DNA of 64,000 nucleotides from Phaeocystidibacter sp965659725 (GTDB lineage: Bacteria > Bacteroidota > Bacteroidia > Flavobacteriales > Schleiferiaceae), in the NCBI GenBank assembly GCA_965659725.1, contig CBFHXG010000005.1, positions 31,070 to 95,069 on the forward strand, read 5' to 3'. The translations under genes and the position numbers were made by a program. The notes beneath the pieces were generated by a model. It saw only the letters and a program-made list of their open reading frames with translations. It ran no database searches and was not told the DNA's origin. Of the stretch, positions 41,928 to 51,908 are shown piece after piece (position 1 is the stretch's first letter; each line of letters begins with the position of its first letter).

Positions 41928-44750
41928 ATGCCAAAAGCATTTCTTCATCGTGTTGCCGACTACATACTTGAGAATCACGAGCATAATTTATCAAAGATTC
42001 TCATCGTTCTTCCCAGTCAGCGTGCAGGATTGTTCCTACGTCGGACGTTAGCCGAGAAGATCGACCGCCCCACCCTTGGGCCACAGATCATGATGGTGGA
42101 TCAGCTAGCATCGAAGATCTCAGGACTAAACAAGGCGGATTCACTTACCCTGCAATTCGAACTCTACAATTGTTACCAAGAAGTTTTTAGTGCCGATGCA
42201 GATCCATTCGATGAGTTCGTACGATGGTCGAGCCGCTTGCTTCAAGATTATAACGAGATTGATCGACATCTGATCAATGCCAAGGATCTATTCGCCAATC
42301 TCACCGATGCTAAAGCACTGGAAAGATGGGGTGTAGAAGCCGATACACCCGAAATGATAGAGCAATTCTTGAGTTTTTGGAGACGACTTCTTCCTACATA
42401 TCACAAGTTTAAGGACGCACTCAAGTCCGAGGGAATAGCCTATCAAGGGTTGATGTTTCGAGAGGCAGCAGACAGAATTCAAACGGCTACTAACTGGTCG
42501 GAATTCCTCAAAGAACAGAATGCGGAGCACGTACTTTTCGTAGGCTTCAATGCACTCAATGAAGCCGAGATCCAGATTATCCGTGCAGCCCTTGAATCCA
42601 ATTGTGGAGATATCCTGTTCGATGTGGATGGATTGTACCTTGACGATCCCGAACACGAAGCCGGGATGTTTATCAGAAGATATCTGCAGTGGCCCTACTT
42701 CGAAAAGAATCCATTGTCGTTCAAAACCGATAGCCTGAGAGCTGAGAAGAGAGATATCTATCTAATTGGAGTGCCTAGACAGATCGGCATGGCCAAGGCA
42801 GCCGGTGAAAGACTCCAAGAATTGAAGGATTGGGTCGACGTTGAAGATGTAACCGATAAGATGGCACTTGTTCTCGCCGATGAAGGTATGCTTCTTCCCA
42901 CCCTGAATAGTTTGCCGGATAGCTTCGAGGAAGTGAACGTCACCATGGGGCTTCCCATTCAAGACCTCACCCTAGCCAGCACCGTAGAAGCGATCTTCGA
43001 AGCACACGAACGTGCAATACGACTTCAAGTTTCAGAAAATCGTTCTTTCCAATTCTATCACAAGGATATAGAACGAATCATCCTACAACCATTCGGGAGA
43101 TTCTTGTTAGGGGCCGATGGTGCAAACAAAGCTTCAGCGCTCAATGCCCAGATCAGGAAGTACAACGCCCCATTCCTTAAACCTGCTAAATTGGAGGAGT
43201 GGACGGAAGGATCGACCCGTATTCATTCGCTGCTCACGGAAATGACCCCTAACGCAGTCTTGGATAAATTAGCTGAGGTGCTTGCGAAGTATCACGATAG
43301 TTCTAGTATCAGCATAGAGGATAAAGAGGCATCAAAACTGCTTTACGGTGTATGTAGACGATTGAACGAGTTATTTGCAAAGTATGATAGGGTATCTGAG
43401 ATGAAAACGGCACTTCATCTATTCCGACAATTGCAAAGAGAGGAGAAGCTCGACTTCTTTGGTGAACCCTTACGTGGACTTCAAGTGATGGGCGTGTTGG
43501 AGACGCGACTGCTGAGTTTTGAAGGCCTTGTAATGACTCACCTAAACGAAGAGCAACTTCCTACAGGCCGGAGTGACAATAGCTTTATTCCCTACGATCT
43601 CAAACGAGGGTTTGGCCTGCCAACTCACAAGGAAAAGGATGCGATCTATGCCTATCACTTCTACCGACTTTTGCAAGGAACCCGACACGCCTATCTACTT
43701 TATAATACCGAGCCTAAGTCGATAGGCTCTGGTGAAGCCAGTCGATTTATTGAGCAGATACGAAGGGAATTCAAGCATTTCGATCAAACGACCATCCACG
43801 AGATCATCTATTCTACCACCGTTCAAAAGGATCAATTGGCTCAGCCTTTTCGCCTCGAGAAAGGCCATTATTTGAGGGAAGCATTTGAGCGCCGTGCTAC
43901 CGATGGCATTGCCCCCTCTCACCTTACCACTTGGGTTCGCGACCAATCACTATTCTATAAACGATACATTATCGGAATGGAAGAGGCTGATGAGGTAGAA
44001 GAAGTGCTGGGTGACCGCACCATGGGTCTTGTTGTCCACGATGTGTTGGAAGACTTCTACAAGCCATTTGTGGATTCGGCACCAAGCGTAGCAGATTTCG
44101 AGCAAGTACTCTCAGAAGTGCCTGAAAGGGTCCGATCATTCTATAAGGCCCGGGCGAAAAGGAAACTGGACGAAAAAGGTAGAAACGCATTGATTGCCCA
44201 TGCGATGATGGAAATGACATCATCCTTCTTGAAAGAAGAGAAAAAGCGCGCCATAGAATATCAAGAAGCCGGACTGGAGTGGAAGATCATAGGGGTGGAA
44301 TCAAGACTCAGACACCAAATTGAGGTGGAGGGAATTGATTATCCCATACTCATCAAAGGTGTTGCAGATAGGATAGATAAAGTAGGAGATACCTATGTTG
44401 TGATCGATTACAAAACCGGCATGACGAAGACCACAGATGTTGAGGTAAACGAGTTGGATCGACTGGCCACCGATGAGAGCAAGGGGAAAGGCCTTCAGCT
44501 TTTTACCTACGCTTGGCTCCTTTCAAAGACACACCCAGAGGCCAATGCCTTTAAGGCGGGGATCTTCGCCCTTCGGGATAATAGAGCAGGCCTTCTCACG
44601 GCGGCCTTCAAATCGAAGAACCATCGTAGGGACGACATTTATTTGGATGATATCCAAACCTTTGAATCCGTTTTGACGTCAATGTTACAAAGCATCTTCT
44701 CTGAAGAAGGTGTAATTGAAGCCGAACCTGAATCAATAGAGGAATCATGA
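41928..44750 (+). CDS. AddB-like PD-(D/E)XK nuclease of the AddAB recombination complex
   Basis: A 940-residue protein. The N-terminal helicase-like domain lacks a canonical Walker A (ILIVLPSQRAGLFLRRTLAE in its place). The C-terminal RecB-type nuclease domain has the catalytic motif YVVIDYKTGMTK at about residue 824 and a downstream GLQLFTYAWLL helix. AddB pairs with the UvrD-like AddA to process double-strand breaks and load RecA. An addA gene is not adjacent in this window. Its stop overlaps the start of the 107-aa secreted protein gene by 4 nt (ATGA). Confidence 0.88.
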   Translation: MPKAFLHRVADYILENHEHNLSKILIVLPSQRAGLFLRRTLAEKIDRPTLGPQIMMVDQLASKISGLNKADSLTLQFELYNCYQEVFSADADPFDEFVRWSSRLLQDYNEIDRHLINAKDLFANLTDAKALERWGVEADTPEMIEQFLSFWRRLLPTYHKFKDALKSEGIAYQGLMFREAADRIQTATNWSEFLKEQNAEHVLFVGFNALNEAEIQIIRAALESNCGDILFDVDGLYLDDPEHEAGMFIRRYLQWPYFEKNPLSFKTDSLRAEKRDIYLIGVPRQIGMAKAAGERLQELKDWVDVEDVTDKMALVLADEGMLLPTLNSLPDSFEEVNVTMGLPIQDLTLASTVEAIFEAHERAIRLQVSENRSFQFYHKDIERIILQPFGRFLLGADGANKASALNAQIRKYNAPFLKPAKLEEWTEGSTRIHSLLTEMTPNAVLDKLAEVLAKYHDSSSISIEDKEASKLLYGVCRRLNELFAKYDRVSEMKTALHLFRQLQREEKLDFFGEPLRGLQVMGVLETRLLSFEGLVMTHLNEEQLPTGRSDNSFIPYDLKRGFGLPTHKEKDAIYAYHFYRLLQGTRHAYLLYNTEPKSIGSGEASRFIEQIRREFKHFDQTTIHEIIYSTTVQKDQLAQPFRLEKGHYLREAFERRATDGIAPSHLTTWVRDQSLFYKRYIIGMEEADEVEEVLGDRTMGLVVHDVLEDFYKPFVDSAPSVADFEQVLSEVPERVRSFYKARAKRKLDEKGRNALIAHAMMEMTSSFLKEEKKRAIEYQEAGLEWKIIGVESRLRHQIEVEGIDYPILIKGVADRIDKVGDTYVVIDYKTGMTKTTDVEVNELDRLATDESKGKGLQLFTYAWLLSKTHPEANAFKAGIFALRDNRAGLLTAAFKSKNHRRDDIYLDDIQTFESVLTSMLQSIFSEEGVIEAEPESIEES

Positions 44751-45070
44751 AGAAGATAATCACCATCCTGATCTTGAGCTTGCCTTTCTATAGCTGGGCT
44801 CAGGAAGAGACAAAGTCCACAGAAGTTGAAGACATCAACGTTGAGTCCGTTGAGGTTGATGCTCAGGAAACCGAGACGTCAGATCCCTTGGATTGTGGCA
44901 TAGATGTAGACCGTTCTGATAGTAACGAGCAGTGTGTATCGCGGTGCAGTATGGGTGTTATCGAAAGCAATGATCAATTGAAGGACGGAGAGCCAGACAT
45001 CATGCTTCTGCGCAACTCAAGCGGATATAGAATGAACGGAGCGTTCCTTCAATACGTAGCCCGACGCTGA
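44747..45070 (+). CDS. Small secreted Cys-containing protein of unknown function
   Basis: A 107-residue protein with signal peptide (MKKIITILILSLPFYSWAQ). A very acidic, valine-rich segment (ETKSTEVEDINVESVEVDAQ, ~21-40) follows, then three cysteines in DCGIDVDRSDSNEQCVSRCS. The tail is MLLRNSSGYRMNGAFLQYVA. No family recognised. It overlaps the AddB-like gene by 4 nt and is therefore translationally coupled to it, although the products act in different compartments. Convergent with ribE with no gap. Confidence 0.65.
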   Translation: MKKIITILILSLPFYSWAQEETKSTEVEDINVESVEVDAQETETSDPLDCGIDVDRSDSNEQCVSRCSMGVIESNDQLKDGEPDIMLLRNSSGYRMNGAFLQYVARR

Positions 45071-45667
45071 TCAGACCTTGCGGCGATCCATCATGGCCGC
45101 CACATACTTTCCTAGGATATCGAATTCGAGATTTACACGATCGCCTTCTTTCAACAAATGGAAGTTAGTGTGATCCCACGTGTATGGAATAATGCTGATG
45201 CTAAATGAGCTCGGCGTACTATCTACCACCGTTAAGCTCGTTCCGTTCACGCAAATAGAACCTTTTGGTACGGTCATGTTGGTCAGGTCTTCCTGATGAT
45301 CGATATGCACGTTCCACGAACCATCTACACTCTGGATGGAGCGAACAACACCTGTCGTGTCTACATGACCCTGTACGATATGACCATCTAAACGACCGTT
45401 GGCGATCATACATCTTTCGATGTTGACCCTGTCACCGATCTTCCAATCACCGAGATTCGTTTTTTTCAAGGTCTCGTCGATGGCCGTTACTCTAAATACA
45501 TCCTCTTCAGGAAAATCCACTACCGTTAAACACACTCCGTTGTGTGCTACACTTTGATCGATCTTCAACTCCGAAGTAATGTCGGTCTTAATGTCAAAAT
45601 GATAGTTGGTGCCTTCGCGAGTGATGTTCATTACCTCACCCAGCGTTTCAATAATACCTGTAAACAT
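45071..45667 (-). CDS. ribE: Riboflavin synthase (alpha subunit)
   Basis: A 198-residue enzyme with two tandem lumazine-binding repeats. Repeat 1 starts MFTGIIETLGEV with the VAHNGVCLTV motif; repeat 2 includes GHIVQGHVDTTGVV with the ICVNGTSLTV motif. It converts two 6,7-dimethyl-8-ribityllumazine molecules to riboflavin. Its ATG overlaps the stop of the upstream large secreted protein by 1 nt (TAATG). This implies co-transcription from that gene's promoter, an unusual pairing. Confidence 0.95.
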   Translation of the reverse strand: MFTGIIETLGEVMNITREGTNYHFDIKTDITSELKIDQSVAHNGVCLTVVDFPEEDVFRVTAIDETLKKTNLGDWKIGDRVNIERCMIANGRLDGHIVQGHVDTTGVVRSIQSVDGSWNVHIDHQEDLTNMTVPKGSICVNGTSLTVVDSTPSSFSISIIPYTWDHTNFHLLKEGDRVNLEFDILGKYVAAMMDRRKV

Positions 45668-48321
45668 TAGCGGAATAGATGTATGCTTCCTCGAATAACT
45701 TGATCAGGGGCGTTGCCCAGTGAACGCGCTTGATAGGTGCAAATATAGTAGTACACGCCTTCACTACATGGTTGCCCCGTAGTTTTGTCATTGCCATCCC
45801 ATCCCACTGAAACAAACTCGTTAGGGTCGTTTGTTTTGTATACCATTCGACCCCATCGGTTGTATACCTCAATGTTGAAGTTGGCAATATCCCTGAAGAA
45901 TGGATCTCCATTGGCATCCCTCACAGGGAAGAAGAAGTCATTTTGACCATCGCCATCAGGACTGAAAGCATTTGGTAATTGGATCTGTGCACAGCCTTCG
46001 ATACAGAAGGCCTCGATGATCTCACTTTCATTTGGCACACCAGCGTCGTCTACTGCAGTAATGGCATAGCAACCCACGATAGATCCTTCGTTGAATTCGA
46101 AGAAATTATCCGTGATGCCTGAAACCAACGGAGACGCCGGCCATGGGTCGCTTGGCGATGGTTTGTAATAGATGTTGTAGGATACGATGTCAGTCGGACA
46201 CCCCGGTGGGTTGGTCCATGCGATCCTCAAGAACGCATTTTCACAATCGGCTTGCCAACTCACATCTGGAACACACGGAGGCTCATTATCAGCCGGCTCT
46301 CCACAGACTACTTGCGACCTGTTGAAGAGAGGCTCAGGCATATTACTCCCCGTAAATCGGCCGATACCCATTCCGAAGTAACAATACTCACTTCCGTTTT
46401 GAAGACCGGTATCCACATAGCTCGTGGTGGTGGTGAAACCAATGGAATCAAAGATTCCGGAACCAGGAGCTGTTTCACGGAAAACCACGGTAGTGTCATT
46501 CACCCACGGAGTGTAATATTCAAAATCGATACGAATACTTTCATCCAGAGGTGTTGTTGTGGCAAAGATGCTCGTGGCATTGTCTGACGGGCCAACTTCA
46601 ACCGGTGTTGCTCCACTGAATAGGATCACTCGATACGTCCATCCGCCCAACTCAGTGTTGATACCACTATCAATGTAATTCGTGTCTGTGTCGGGTAAGG
46701 AAGCAATTTGTACGAAGTTTGTTCCATCCAACCCAGGCGCACGCTCTAGTTCGTAAGTGTACGGAGGAGGAAAAGCTAAGGAGTCCAATTCTCGCGCTGG
46801 GATCCACCTAACTTCAATTTCACCTGTTGCCTCATCGGTAGTACGAACATCAACATTCGTGATGATAGGAAGTGTTTTAGGCAGTTCGGTGCAAAACTCT
46901 ACCGAAGCATAACTTTCACTTCCATCAGGGAATGTGGCAACTATCATATAGCAATACTGAACACCTAATTCAAGTTCAGCGCTATCCGTGTATGTCGTAG
47001 AGGCCCACCCATTGGTAGATCCTATGTATTCATATCCCGTGTACTCTGGCACACCCGTTTCACATTCGGCAGGCGAGAATCCATAGCTGCCTTTCCTTCT
47101 ATAGATGTCGTAACCTGTAGCTTGCTGACAAAGATTTGGGTCCCAGGTGAGGTCGATGGACCTTACGTTGGCGTTCGCTACTGGGTTTAGTGGAGGCGGA
47201 GCAACAACTCGTATTTCAACGGTTTGTACGTCTACCAAAGTTGGTGGGAGCGAAGGAATATCTTCGGCTCGGAAAGTCACGAAATAAGGTTGAATGCGCA
47301 CTCTTTCGCAATCTGGCGACCATTGGAAGTTAGCCGACAACGGTGTGGCACCAGTGGCTGGGTCTGGGAACTGTGCGCTAGGGACCTCTTCAAATGGCCC
47401 GCCTGAGGCAGACAGAACGAGGTCATCTCCATCTGGGTCGGTAGCCGTTACCGTGAAGTTCAAGGTAGAACCTGCTTCTACACAGAACGGACCAACAGGG
47501 GTGATGACTGGAGGGTTATTGGCGCACGTCTCGATATCGATCTGCATATCGCGAGTAACACTACCCATGAGCTGATATCTACCTTGGCTATCTTTTCGGA
47601 ACTCTTTGATGACAAATGCGAAGTTATACTGACCAGCATTCTTCGGAACGTCCCAAACAAAGTCACCATTCCTTTCATTGATAAACACCGAGTCTTGCAC
47701 GAAATTTGGGTCGTAGGTTTCTGTCAGGTCTCGGCCATTCAACCCTTTACATGGAACCAGCTCATACGCAAGGCTGTCGCCATCTGGATCGTATGCACCC
47801 GCATTGTGAACGAAAAGGCGGTTTACACAACCTTGATCGATGGGCGGATTGAGCAACTGCGGAGAGTTGTTCGACCCAAGATCGGAACGTACGAACAGGG
47901 TGCTGCTTACGAAGAAAGGCACTTGAACGGAGTTGTTGATATTGGCAACTCCAGCATTCCTGTTGAGGTCTTGGATAGATATAGTGTAGTACCCTTGAGA
48001 TGGGAAAGTGTGTTCTCCGCGGTAGATATTCATTCGGATATCATTGCCGATGTTAACGCCGTCGCGGGCTGGAGAGTTGGGACATCGGGCGTTACCGCCA
48101 TTTACTCGATAGATCGCACTACTGGTTTGATCTCCCCAGTCTACGGTAAGCTCACATCGATCGATCTGAGAACTCACCTTGGTGTAGGTGGTAATAGTGA
48201 TCTCGTATGTGTTGCCTCCAATTGAGCGATAGGTGATCTCACCCGCCCTGTTGTGGGTGCCGAAAACGGTCCACGAGATCAACAAAAGTGCAAGGGTTGA
48301 TATGTGCTTTTGAAGGTTCAC
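45667..48321 (-). CDS. Large secreted protein with fibronectin-like repeats and gliding-motility C-terminal domain
   Basis: About 884 residues from GTG 48321 (signal peptide MNLQKHISTLALLLISWTVF when GTG is read as Met). The N-terminal domain contains THNRAGEITYRSIGGNTYEI. A cadherin/Ig-like region (FTVTATDPDGDDLVLSASGG) and several fibronectin III-like modules follow (~440-780). The C-terminal T9SS type B domain has LPNAFSPDGDGQNDFFFPV and YNRWGRMVY, ending GSIHLFR. The open frame to 48462 has no signal peptide and crosses a probable promoter (AACATTTG near 48360), so GTG 48321 is preferred. Surface-exposed; precise role unknown. Confidence 0.85.
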   Translation of the reverse strand: MNLQKHISTLALLLISWTVFGTHNRAGEITYRSIGGNTYEITITTYTKVSSQIDRCELTVDWGDQTSSAIYRVNGGNARCPNSPARDGVNIGNDIRMNIYRGEHTFPSQGYYTISIQDLNRNAGVANINNSVQVPFFVSSTLFVRSDLGSNNSPQLLNPPIDQGCVNRLFVHNAGAYDPDGDSLAYELVPCKGLNGRDLTETYDPNFVQDSVFINERNGDFVWDVPKNAGQYNFAFVIKEFRKDSQGRYQLMGSVTRDMQIDIETCANNPPVITPVGPFCVEAGSTLNFTVTATDPDGDDLVLSASGGPFEEVPSAQFPDPATGATPLSANFQWSPDCERVRIQPYFVTFRAEDIPSLPPTLVDVQTVEIRVVAPPPLNPVANANVRSIDLTWDPNLCQQATGYDIYRRKGSYGFSPAECETGVPEYTGYEYIGSTNGWASTTYTDSAELELGVQYCYMIVATFPDGSESYASVEFCTELPKTLPIITNVDVRTTDEATGEIEVRWIPARELDSLAFPPPYTYELERAPGLDGTNFVQIASLPDTDTNYIDSGINTELGGWTYRVILFSGATPVEVGPSDNATSIFATTTPLDESIRIDFEYYTPWVNDTTVVFRETAPGSGIFDSIGFTTTTSYVDTGLQNGSEYCYFGMGIGRFTGSNMPEPLFNRSQVVCGEPADNEPPCVPDVSWQADCENAFLRIAWTNPPGCPTDIVSYNIYYKPSPSDPWPASPLVSGITDNFFEFNEGSIVGCYAITAVDDAGVPNESEIIEAFCIEGCAQIQLPNAFSPDGDGQNDFFFPVRDANGDPFFRDIANFNIEVYNRWGRMVYKTNDPNEFVSVGWDGNDKTTGQPCSEGVYYYICTYQARSLGNAPDQVIRGSIHLFR

Positions 48322-48520
48322 TTTTCGGTGTGTGAGTAGTAAAACATGAAGGTACAACAAATGTTGTAAGCCCACTGATCGTAGTGCGTGATAGACGGCA
48401 AACAGCGGGTCATATCTCATGCTTAATATGTATACGAAAATCGTGGACATTTGGTTGAACAATCGATTGAAGATTATCGTAAGAACCGACGAACATAACT
48501 ACTGACCCTTTCGTTTTTCC

Positions 48521-48528
48521 TACTTTTG
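48521..48528 (+). promoter_or_regulatory. -7 box (TACTTTTG) of the aminopeptidase-pdxA unit
   Basis: An exact TAnnTTTG match 26 nt before the ATG at 48555, giving a leader of about 20 nt. Confidence 0.6.
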
Positions 48529-48554
48529 ATTCACAACTGAAATCCCCAAGTAAT

Positions 48555-49955
48555 ATGCTTCAACATAAAGAGTCCAATACCTCAGGAATCAAAGCCGTAG
48601 TATCGAAGGATATTGCTTCCGCTATCAAGGCGTTGGGCAAAGATTCAGAGTCGTATCTGAAGAATGCCGAATCCGATTCATACAAGGGCTGGGTTACGAT
48701 TCCGGCCAATGGTAAATTCAACCTTTCCTTCATCCTTTCACCGGAGGGATCTGAATCTGAAAAGCGCGAAAATGCTCGCTTAGCGGGCGCTCAACTCGCG
48801 GGTTGGCTCAACAAGCACAAGGCCAAGGGAGTAACGATCACCGGCGAGCTATCTTCGCTCGTGGCCGAAGGTTGCGCCCTGGCTAACTACAAATACACAG
48901 ATCTATTTAGTGATCCATCGAAGAAAAAGAACTCTTTGAGCTCTATTGCTACTCCTGACCTGAGCGAAGCAGATTTTGAGGCGCTTCGTTCTGGAGTGGA
49001 GGCTACCTTTGTTGCACGTGACCTTGTAAACACACCCGTTCTTCAATTGAATGCAGAAAAGCTTGCCTACACAGCCAAAAAGCTAGGTGAAGAATGTGGC
49101 TTCCGAGTTGAAATTTTCAACAAAAAGAAGATCGAATCCCTGAAGATGGGTGGATTGCTTGGAGTGAATAAGGGAAGTATCGATCCACCTACATTCAGCA
49201 TCTTGGAATACAAACCCGATTCACCGCGCAACAGCAAGCCTATTGTACTAGTAGGGAAGGGCGTAGTATATGATACAGGTGGATTGAGCCTCAAGCCATC
49301 GACCGCAATGGACACGATGAAAAGCGATATGGGTGGTGCTGCAGCCGTGATTGGAACATTGGTGGCTGCCAGCAAAGCTAAGCTTGATGTCCATGTGGTG
49401 GGTTTGATACCAGCAACAGATAACCGTCCGGGGGGCAATGCCATTACGCCTGGTGATGTGATCACTATGTATGATGGAACCACTGTGGAGGTGATGAATA
49501 CGGATGCTGAGGGCAGATTGATTTTGGCTGATGCACTCCACTACGCTAAGAAATTCAATCCTGGATTGGTGATCGACCTAGCCACTCTTACGGGAGCGGC
49601 GGCGAGAGCCATTGGGTCACAAGGTGTAGTAGCCATGGGCAATGCTGATCAGAAGGTATTCGACAAGTTAACGGATAGTGGCAATGCAGTCTATGAACGC
49701 TTGGCCATCTTCCCATTCTGGAAAGAGTACAAGAAGATGTTGGACAGTGATATCGCGGATATGAAGAATATCGGAGGTCCAGAGGCAGGTGCCATCACAG
49801 CTGGAAAATTCCTAGAGCACTTCACGGATTACCCGTATGTACATTTCGACATTGCTGGACCGGCCTTCTTGTCTAGTGCGGATGGATACCGAACCAAAGG
49901 AGCTACGGGAGTAGGTGTTCGCTTGTTGTATGATTTCCTAAAGAACAGAGCATGA
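48555..49955 (+). CDS. Leucyl aminopeptidase family protein (M17)
   Basis: A 466-residue cytosolic metallo-aminopeptidase. Two-zinc M17 signatures are present: VGKGVVYDTGGLSLKPS, MKSDMGGAAAV and NTDAEGRLILADAL. It releases N-terminal residues from peptides. Its stop overlaps the pdxA start by 4 nt (ATGA). Confidence 0.94.
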   Translation: MLQHKESNTSGIKAVVSKDIASAIKALGKDSESYLKNAESDSYKGWVTIPANGKFNLSFILSPEGSESEKRENARLAGAQLAGWLNKHKAKGVTITGELSSLVAEGCALANYKYTDLFSDPSKKKNSLSSIATPDLSEADFEALRSGVEATFVARDLVNTPVLQLNAEKLAYTAKKLGEECGFRVEIFNKKKIESLKMGGLLGVNKGSIDPPTFSILEYKPDSPRNSKPIVLVGKGVVYDTGGLSLKPSTAMDTMKSDMGGAAAVIGTLVAASKAKLDVHVVGLIPATDNRPGGNAITPGDVITMYDGTTVEVMNTDAEGRLILADALHYAKKFNPGLVIDLATLTGAAARAIGSQGVVAMGNADQKVFDKLTDSGNAVYERLAIFPFWKEYKKMLDSDIADMKNIGGPEAGAITAGKFLEHFTDYPYVHFDIAGPAFLSSADGYRTKGATGVGVRLLYDFLKNRA

Positions 49956-51019
49956 GCGAAGAGAATAGATCACCAAAGGTTAGGGTAGGAATCTCGTGTG
50001 GAGACCTGAACGGAATTGGCATGGAGGTGATCATCAAGTCGTTTGAGGATCCAGCCATGCTCGAAATCTGCACCCCGGTGCTGTTTGCATCGAGTAAGTC
50101 GTTATCCTACCACCGAAAGGCTGTTGATGCCCCCAATTTCAAGTTTCATTCGGTAAAGAGTGCCGTTGATGCGTTGGATGGCAAATTCAATGTCGTAGAA
50201 AGTTGGTCAGATATGGTCAATCTAGATCTGGGGAAGGAAGATCCAGAGGTGGGCGATTATGCCTACCGTTCATTGGAGTCCACGGCTGAAGCGCTTAAGA
50301 TAGGGCACGTAGATGTGATGGTCACTGCTCCTGTTAATAAGAACAACATTGCTCGTGAAGACAGGAAATTCACAGGTCACACGGGGTTTTTAGGAGATTA
50401 TTTTAAGGGAGATCCTATCATGATACTGATGGGAGATCACTTTAAAGTGGGCTTGGTAACTGGGCATATACCTATTAGCGAGGTGGCGAGCTCCATAACG
50501 ATGGAGGATGTGGTGGTGAAGATTCGTCAATTGAATGATGCATTGGTGAGTGATTTTGCCATTCGGAAGCCGAAGATCGCTGTATTGGGCTTGAACCCGC
50601 ATGCTGGAGATGGCGGATTGCTTGGTGAAGAAGATGGGAAGATCATCGAACCAGCAATCAAGACGGCATTTGAGAAAGGAATCGTTGCTATGGGTCCGTA
50701 CCCAGCAGATGGTTTCTTTGGATCAGGAGCCTACAAAAAATTCGATGCCATTTTGGCCATGTACCACGATCAGGGATTGATCCCTTTCAAGACCTTGCAT
50801 TTTGGTCAGGGGGTGAATTACACCGCCAATCTTTCGGTAGTTCGAACATCACCTGATCACGGAACGGCATATGATCTTGCTGGGAAGGGACAAGCCGACG
50901 AAAGTAGTTTTAGGCATGCTGTTTTCACCGCAGTTGATGCATTTAAGAACCGATCTCAGTACGAAGACATCTCCTCTAACCCCCTTGCTTTCGGCAAATC
51001 TTCAAGAGAAGGGCGTTGA
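49952..51019 (+). CDS. pdxA: 4-hydroxythreonine-4-phosphate dehydrogenase
   Basis: A 355-residue PdxA of DXP-dependent pyridoxal phosphate synthesis. Motifs: GISCGDLNGIGMEVI at the N-terminus, the VTAPVNKNNI segment, the FTGHTGFLGDYF metal site, LGLNPHAGDGGLLG, and MYHDQGLIPFKTLHFGQGVN near the C-terminus. It oxidises 4-phosphohydroxy-threonine with NAD. The same pathway uses deoxyxylulose-5-phosphate, the product of the Dxs-like gene at 55.5 kb. It is coupled to the aminopeptidase gene. Confidence 0.95.
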   Translation: MSEENRSPKVRVGISCGDLNGIGMEVIIKSFEDPAMLEICTPVLFASSKSLSYHRKAVDAPNFKFHSVKSAVDALDGKFNVVESWSDMVNLDLGKEDPEVGDYAYRSLESTAEALKIGHVDVMVTAPVNKNNIAREDRKFTGHTGFLGDYFKGDPIMILMGDHFKVGLVTGHIPISEVASSITMEDVVVKIRQLNDALVSDFAIRKPKIAVLGLNPHAGDGGLLGEEDGKIIEPAIKTAFEKGIVAMGPYPADGFFGSGAYKKFDAILAMYHDQGLIPFKTLHFGQGVNYTANLSVVRTSPDHGTAYDLAGKGQADESSFRHAVFTAVDAFKNRSQYEDISSNPLAFGKSSREGR

Positions 51020-51055
51020 TTTTCACTTGTTTGTTGAAGGGTAAGGAAAGATTTG

Positions 51056-51063
51056 TATTTTTG
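51056..51063 (+). promoter_or_regulatory. -7 box (TATTTTTG) with -33 TTG, DUF177-rpmF unit
   Basis: An exact TAnnTTTG match with TTG 19 nt upstream. The start codon ATG at 51087 follows by 23 nt; the GTG at 51078 would be 14 nt downstream. Confidence 0.65.
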
Positions 51064-51086
51064 CGGGCTCAAAGGTAGTGAGGGTC

Positions 51087-51623
51087 ATGAAGAAGAAGGA
51101 TTACAATATTGTGTTTTCCAGCTTGAGTCTGGGTCACCATACCTTTGAATACGAGGTTGACTCGAAGTTCTTAGAAGTTTTGTTCGACTACCATGAGCTC
51201 CCTGGATTGGAAGCTCAGATCAAGATCGATCTAATGAAGCAGAATACGATGCTGGAATTCTCTTTCGCAATGAAGGGGAAGTTACCGGTTCACTGCGACA
51301 TTAGTGGCAAGCCCTATTTGCAGGACTTGACAAATCAGTTTGAATTGGTAGTTAAGTTTGGTGAAGCGTATAACGACGATGATGATGAGATCTTGATCTT
51401 ACCACAAGGCGAGTACGAGATCAACGTGGCACAGTTCATTTATGAATTGATCGTGTTGTCTTTACCATCCAAGTATTTGCACCCTGATGTATTGGCCGGA
51501 GATGTTGATGATGAGACATTGGCTCTGTTGGACAAGTATATGCCGGGGAGTGACGAACAGAAAGACGAGAAAGACGATGAGATCGATCCTCGATGGTCGA
51601 AATTGAAAGATTTGTTGAATTAA
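51087..51623 (+). CDS. DUF177 (YceD-like) 23S rRNA accumulation protein
   Basis: 178 residues from ATG 51087 (MKKKDYNIVFSSLSLGHHTF). GTG 51078 would add three residues. The family core contains FSFAMKGKLPVHCDISGKPY and ends with an acidic tail DEKDDEIDPRWSKLKDLLN, as typical of YceD proteins. YceD/DUF177 is linked to 23S rRNA accumulation and is nearly always next to rpmF, as here. Confidence 0.9.
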   Translation: MKKKDYNIVFSSLSLGHHTFEYEVDSKFLEVLFDYHELPGLEAQIKIDLMKQNTMLEFSFAMKGKLPVHCDISGKPYLQDLTNQFELVVKFGEAYNDDDDEILILPQGEYEINVAQFIYELIVLSLPSKYLHPDVLAGDVDDETLALLDKYMPGSDEQKDEKDDEIDPRWSKLKDLLN

Positions 51624-51656
51624 GCTCAACAGGAAGAGCAACATAAATTAGTACTC

Positions 51657-51845
51657 ATGGCACATCCTAAGCGCAGACAATCCAGCACTCGCCGTGACAA
51701 GCGTCGTACTCACTATAAGGCATCTGAACAGCAGATCGCAGTAGATCCAACCACAGGTGAGTCGCACTTGTATCACCGTGCACACTGGTACGAAGGAAAA
51801 TTGTACTACAAAGGAAAAGTGGTTCTCGAGAAAGAAGAGGCCTAA
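51657..51845 (+). CDS. rpmF: 50S ribosomal protein L32
   Basis: A 62-residue L32: MAHPKRRQSSTRRDKRRTHY then HLYHRAHWYEGKLYYKGKVV. No zinc-ribbon cysteines are present (C-minus form). It is co-transcribed with DUF177 and followed by a terminator. Confidence 0.96.
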   Translation: MAHPKRRQSSTRRDKRRTHYKASEQQIAVDPTTGESHLYHRAHWYEGKLYYKGKVVLEKEEA

Positions 51846-51875
51846 TTCCTTATTGGTATAAAGTTTTTTTAGAAA

Positions 51876-51908
51876 GTAGACTCTTGGATACCATGGGTCT
51901 GCTTTTTT
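51876..51908 (+). terminator. Intrinsic terminator after rpmF
   Basis: The 8-bp stem GTAGACTC / GGGTCTGC (including T-G pairs) has an 11-nt loop and is followed by six Ts. It separates rpmF from fabH into different units. Confidence 0.75.
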
